NCBI GenBank assembly: GCA_944371325.1
Contig: CALVXO010000012.1
Coordinates: 1 to 50,218, forward strand
Direction: 5' to 3'
Source of the DNA: an uncultured Bacilli bacterium
Lineage (GTDB): Bacteria; Bacillota_I; Bacilli_A; RF39; UBA660
DNA: 50,218 nucleotides
Shown here: one piece after another, positions 43,474 through 50,218 of the stretch
How the letters are laid out: every line of letters begins with the position of its first letter
Numbering within the stretch: the first letter of the stretch is position 1
Translations under genes and position numbers: made by a program
Notes under the pieces: model-generated
Database searches by the model: none
The model's input: only the letters and a program-made list of their open reading frames with translations
What the model was told of the DNA's origin: nothing

Positions 43474-43938
43474 ATGATAGAAGAGTATTTTATTAACGAA
43501 GATACATTATTATTAGTACCAAAAGACAAAAAGACAACTAAAATATTTGATATTAATGGAGAATATACAATTAAAAAAAATATATTTAATGTTGTGGATG
43601 AAAGTTGTCAATACTATGGTAGTAATTATAATGGAAGGTATGTAAGTGCGAAAAAGACATTAGATATGGATTATAAATTACCTATTATAATTGACGAAGT
43701 TAAAGAAGTTGTTTTATTTCCCACATGTTCACCCAAATTAAATAATTGTATTTGGATATGTGTTAATAATGTAGAAAATTATAGCAAAAATAAGAAAAAT
43801 TCAGTTATAAAATTCACTAATGGCGAAACACATGAAGTCAATATTACTATTAATGTTTTAGAAAATCAAATTTTAAGAGCAACAATGTTATTAATGAAGT
43901 TAAAAAAAAGAAAATCTAATCCAAAAAAAATAGGCTAA
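43474..43938 (+). CDS. comK: ComK family competence transcription factor (short form)
   Basis: A 154-residue protein with clear ComK segments: VVDESCQYYGSNYNGRYVSA, KLPIIIDEVKEVVLFPT, CIWICVNNV, IKFTNGETHEVNI and ENQILRATMLLMK. ComK of Bacillus (about 192 residues) activates competence genes by binding AT-rich K-boxes. This protein ends just after the conserved core, so the C-terminal tail with the FMLYPK motif used by MecA for degradation is missing. It has its own promoter, strong RBS AGGGGGTG and terminator, and occupies the place where yaaA usually lies between dnaN and recF. Confidence 0.83.
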   Translation: MIEEYFINEDTLLLVPKDKKTTKIFDINGEYTIKKNIFNVVDESCQYYGSNYNGRYVSAKKTLDMDYKLPIIIDEVKEVVLFPTCSPKLNNCIWICVNNVENYSKNKKNSVIKFTNGETHEVNITINVLENQILRATMLLMKLKKRKSNPKKIG

Positions 43939-43950
43939 ATGCCTATTTTT
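43927..43950 (+). terminator. Intrinsic terminator of the comK-like gene
   Basis: AAAATAGGC/GCCTATTTT stem with the TAA stop codon in its 5-nt loop, followed by T-run. Confidence 0.8.
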
Positions 43951-43972
43951 ATGCTTTTTTTATGCTATTTTA

Positions 43973-43981
43973 TGATATAAT
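43973..43981 (+). promoter_or_regulatory. Extended -10 promoter of recF-gyrB-gyrA
   Basis: TGATATAAT 76 bp upstream of recF, right after the comK terminator; weak -35. Confidence 0.45.
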
Positions 43982-44056
43982 ATATATATGAGTATGGGTG
44001 TACATAAATACATAAAATACGAAAATTTGGACATTTATTAAAAAAGAGGTGACTTT

Positions 44057-47091
<3,035 letters not shown>

Positions 47092-47100
47092 GAGGTAGTT

Positions 47101-49539
47101 ATGGATAAATTAGAACAAAGAAATATAGTAAATGAAGTAGAAAAATCTTTTCTTGAATATTCAATGAGTGTTATAGTATCTCGTGCTTTACCAGATTTAA
47201 GAGATGGTTTAAAACCAGTTCATAGACGTATTTTATATACAATGTTTGAAGACAATTTAACTCCAGATAAACCTTTTAGAAAAAGTGCAACAACAGTTGG
47301 AGCTGTTTTAGGTAGATACCATCCACATGGAGATACATCTGTTTATGATGCAATGGTTCGTATGGCTCAAGATTTTAGTTATCGCTACGTTTTAGTAGAA
47401 GGTCATGGTAACTTTGGATCAATAGATGGTGATGGAGCTGCAGCTTATCGTTATACTGAAGCAAGATTATCTAAATTATCTCTAGAATTGTTAAGAGATA
47501 TAAATAAAAATACAATTGATTTTATGCCTAACTTTGATAATACAACTAAAGAACCTGTTGTATTACCAAGTAGATTTCCAAATATTTTAGTAAGTGGAAC
47601 GATGGGTATTGCTGTAGGTATGGCAACTAATATCCCACCACATAATTTAGGGGAAGTAATAGATGGTTGCGTTGCTTATATTGATAATAATGATATAACA
47701 ATACCAGAATTGATGGAATATATTAAAGGACCTGATTTTCCAACTGCTGCTACAATTTTGGGAAATAGCGGTATTAAAAAGGCTTATGAGACAGGAAAAG
47801 GTACAATTACTATTCGAAGTAAAGTAGAAATAGTTGAAAATAATAATAAAACACAGATTATTGTTACTGAATTACCTTATCAAGTAAATAAAAAAGCATT
47901 ACAAGAAAGAATAGCTGAATTAGTAAGAGATAAAATAATAGATGGTATTAGCGATCTACATGATGAAACTAACTTAAAAAATGGTATTAAATTGGTTATC
48001 ACTCTAAAAAAAGAAGCAAATGCAAATGTTGTACTTAACAATTTGTTCAAACATACTCAATTGCAAACAACATTTGGTATTATTTTCTTAATGTTAGATG
48101 AAGGTCAACCAAAAATATTAAATTTAAAAGAAATTATTTCAAAATATGTTGATTATCAAAAAATAATTATCATTAGAAGAACAAAATTTGAATTAGATAA
48201 AGCAGAAAAAAGAGTTCATATCTTAGAAGGATATAAAATTGCTTTAGATAACATTGATGAAGTTATTAAAATTATTAAAAATGCTGAAAGTGATGTTATT
48301 GCTAAACAACAATTAATGAATAGATTTAATTTAACTGATATTCAATCTGACGCTATTTTAGAAATGAAGTTAAGAAGATTAACTGGATTAGAAAGAAGTA
48401 AAATAGAAGAAGAATTAAAAGAATTATTAGCATTAATTGATGAATTAAAATCTATTTTAGCTAGTGATGAAAAGATTTTAAATATAATTAAAGAAGAATT
48501 AATTGCTATTAAAGAAAAATATAGCGATGAAAGAAGAACTCATATTGATATGACAGCTGTTGAATATATTGAAGATGAATCATTAATTCCTGTTGAAGAT
48601 ATAGTTGTAACTTTAACAAATAAAGGATATATTAAACGTATTACTACTGAAACATATCGTACACAAAATAGAGGTGGCGTAGGAGTTAAAGGTATGACAA
48701 CAAATGAAGATGATTTTGTTGAAAATATTATATCAATGACTACTCATGATTATTTGTTATTCTTTACAAATAAAGGTAAAGTATATCGTATTAAAGGTTA
48801 TGAAGTACCACTTTATTCTCGTCAATCTAAAGGATTACCTATTATTAATTTATTATCATTAGATAAAGATGAAGTTGTTAAAGTTATGCTTAAAGTAAGT
48901 AATAATGATGATAATAATTATCTTGTATTTTGTACACAAAAAGGCTTAATTAAAAGGACAAACATCAGTGAATTTGAAAATATAAGAGCAAATGGTAAGA
49001 TAGCAATTACTTTAAAAGAAGATGATGAATTGATAGCAGTTAAGAAAACAACTGGTGAAAATGAAATTATTATGGCTGCATCAAATGGTCGTATGATCAG
49101 ATTTGACGAAAAAGAAATTAGAGTCATGGGTAGAACTGCTTCGGGTGTTCGAGGAATAGATATTGGTGATGGTGTAGCTGTTGGATGTGAAATAGCCGAA
49201 CCAAATCAAGAAATATTAGTTGTTACTGAAAATGGCTATGGTAAAAGAACTGATGTTGAAGAATACCGTATGACACATCGTGGCAGTAAAGGTGTTAAAG
49301 GATTAAATGTAACTGAAAAAAATGGTAATATAGTTTCATTTAAAACAGTTCATGGTGATGAAGACTTAATGATTATAACTAATAATGGAATAATTATTAG
49401 ATTGCCAATAGAACAAGTATCTACTACTGGTAGAGTTGCACAAGGTGTTAGATTGATCAATCTTAAAGATGGTCAAAAAGTTTCAACAGTAGCTATGATT
49501 AAGAAAGAAGAATCAAATGATATATCAGAAGAACAATAA
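47101..49539 (+). CDS. gyrA: DNA gyrase subunit A
   Basis: An 812-residue protein: winged helix with catalytic Tyr118 (AAAYRYTE), tower, coiled coil, and a C-terminal beta-pinwheel with the gyrase-type box [10 protein letters not shown]. The helix IV region reads [15 protein letters not shown], with Thr79 where E. coli has Ser83. It ends with an acidic tail. A terminator containing the stop codon follows, then the parS-like array. Confidence 0.98.
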   Translation: MDKLEQRNIVNEVEKSFLEYSMSVIVSRALPDLRDGLKPVHRRILYTMFEDNLTPDKPFRKSATTVGAVLGRYHPHGDTSVYDAMVRMAQDFSYRYVLVEGHGNFGSIDGDGAAAYRYTEARLSKLSLELLRDINKNTIDFMPNFDNTTKEPVVLPSRFPNILVSGTMGIAVGMATNIPPHNLGEVIDGCVAYIDNNDITIPELMEYIKGPDFPTAATILGNSGIKKAYETGKGTITIRSKVEIVENNNKTQIIVTELPYQVNKKALQERIAELVRDKIIDGISDLHDETNLKNGIKLVITLKKEANANVVLNNLFKHTQLQTTFGIIFLMLDEGQPKILNLKEIISKYVDYQKIIIIRRTKFELDKAEKRVHILEGYKIALDNIDEVIKIIKNAESDVIAKQQLMNRFNLTDIQSDAILEMKLRRLTGLERSKIEEELKELLALIDELKSILASDEKILNIIKEELIAIKEKYSDERRTHIDMTAVEYIEDESLIPVEDIVVTLTNKGYIKRITTETYRTQNRGGVGVKGMTTNEDDFVENIISMTTHDYLLFFTNKGKVYRIKGYEVPLYSRQSKGLPIINLLSLDKDEVVKVMLKVSNNDDNNYLVFCTQKGLIKRTNISEFENIRANGKIAITLKEDDELIAVKKTTGENEIIMAASNGRMIRFDEKEIRVMGRTASGVRGIDIGDGVAVGCEIAEPNQEILVVTENGYGKRTDVEEYRMTHRGSKGVKGLNVTEKNGNIVSFKTVHGDEDLMIITNNGIIIRLPIEQVSTTGRVAQGVRLINLKDGQKVSTVAMIKKEESNDISEEQ

Positions 49540-49553
49540 TTCTTCTTTTTTTT
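49527..49553 (+). terminator. Intrinsic terminator of gyrA
   Basis: AGAAGAA/TTCTTCT stem, the TAA stop in the loop, then eight T. Confidence 0.75.
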
Positions 49554-49721
49554 ATTAAATTTTAAAAAAATTAATATTTTATAGTGTAATTTTAAAAAAT
49601 GAAAATGATAATTGTAATATCAACACATATATTTTAAATTATAATGCTATGTGTATTAAAGACATAACTTTCTTCTAATTTTTAAAATTAGAAATGTTAT
49701 TTAAGTTATTATACAATTCAA
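49554..49721. other. AT-rich spacer between gyrA and the parS-like array
   Basis: No open frame. A palindrome TCTAATTTT/AAAATTAGA lies near 49675-49693, flanked by ATAAC and GTTAT arms; its role is unknown. Confidence 0.6.
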
Positions 49722-50214
49722 TGTTTCACGTGGAACTATAAATAATAAAATAACCAATGTTTCACGTGAAACTATAAATAATAAAACAAATCAATGTTTC
49801 ACGTGGAACTATAAATAATAAAATAAGTTAATGTTTCACGTGGAACTATAAATAATAAAATAAATCAATGTTTCACGTGGAACTATAAATAATAAAATAA
49901 ATCAATGTTTCACGTGGAACTATAATAATAAAATAAATCAATGTTTCACGTGAAACTATAAATAATAAAACAAATCAATGTTTCACGTGGAACTATAAAT
50001 AATAAAATAAGTTAATGTTCCACGTGGAACTATAAATAATAAAATAACCAATGTTTCACGTGGAACTATAAATAATAAAACAAATCAATGTTTCACGTGG
50101 AACTATAAATAATAAAACAAATCAATGTTTCACGTGGAACTATAAATAATAAAATAAATCAATGTTTCACGTGGAACTATAATAATAAAATAAATCAATG
50201 TTTCACGTGAAACT
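49722..50214. repeat. parS: Tandem array of 14 parS-like centromere sites, continuing past the window edge
   Basis: Sixteen-base sites start at 49722, 49758, 49795, 49832, 49869, 49906, 49942, 49979, 50016, 50052, 50089, 50126, 50163 and 50199. Ten read TGTTTCACGTGGAACT, three TGTTTCACGTGAAACT and one TGTTCCACGTGGAACT. The Bacillus parS consensus is TGTTNCACGTGAAACA. Spacers are 20-21 bp of near-identical AT-rich sequence (ATAAATAATAAAATAAATCAA or variants), so sites recur every 36-37 bp. ParB (8649-9524) is the expected ligand. Confidence 0.93.
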
Positions 50215-50218
50215 ATAA

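Noticed and set aside
43988..44041. 17-codon micro-frame ATG...TAA between comK and recF
   Set aside because: No ribosome-binding site, and it begins 7 bp after the -10 box of the recF promoter. Length is within chance.
49722..50218. Possible CRISPR array from the regular 36-37 bp periodicity
   Set aside because: The spaces between repeats are nearly identical AT-rich sequence, not unique spacers, and the repeat is a parS palindrome. No cas genes are present.

Overview
The window looks like the replication-origin region of an AT-rich member of the Bacilli (Bacillota). Three things support this: the gene order rpmH-rnpA-yidC-jag on one arm and dnaA-dnaN-recF-gyrB-gyrA on the other, the Soj/Spo0J/Noc-type partition genes, and a ComK homologue. 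TGA is used as a stop in several tight ATGA overlaps (recF/gyrB, dnaB/peptidase, walJ/rlmH), so the code is standard and not the Mycoplasma code. An uncultured gut lineage of reduced Bacilli is my best guess; this is inference. The window may be a whole contig, because its left end cuts a pilin-like gene that has a paralogue inside the window and its right end stops inside a tandem repeat.

Layout: everything from 1 to 40.4 kb reads on the minus strand except one small membrane protein gene (4516-5043), and everything from 40.7 kb reads on the plus strand. Transcription therefore diverges from oriC, which is split between the sequence upstream of dnaA (40527-40676) and the dnaA-dnaN spacer (42125-42230). 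The minus arm, read away from the origin, carries ribosome, RNase P and membrane insertion genes (rpmH, rnpA, yidC, jag), tRNA/rRNA modification genes (mnmE, mnmG, rsmG), a Noc-like ParB, uvrB, a PP-loop/desulfidase pair, lgt and a thioredoxin-reductase-like gene. Next come a hypervariable pilin-like gene, yvcK-whiA, a DHH phosphodiesterase with rplI-dnaB, a cell-wall peptidase, walJ-rlmH, a nucleoside salvage operon with spoIIR, tilS and ftsH, parA-parB-mscS, an AbgT transporter, ychF, the rpsF-ssb-rpsR operon and a U32-family gene.

The most unusual features are these. (1) A tandem array of 14 parS-like palindromes at 36-37 bp spacing lies just downstream of gyrA and runs off the end of the window. 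(2) A prepilin-like protein has two C-terminal domains that each end in a GC-rich, NNC-codon-rich variable stretch typical of diversity-generating retroelement (DGR) targets. A third, adenine-rich copy lies in the intergenic region downstream; no reverse transcriptase is in the window. (3) A Noc-like protein has mixed parS/NBS specificity residues and a 7 x 17-residue repeat. The octamer GGGAAATA, which contains the half-site of the known Noc-binding sequence, clusters at its promoter and across dnaA-gyrA and is absent from the first 33.7 kb. (4) A short ComK homologue replaces yaaA between dnaN and recF. Smaller oddities are an FtsH with a SAP/Rho-N-like tail, a GdpP-like catalytic module without its sensor half, and many intrinsic terminators that contain the stop codon of the gene they follow.
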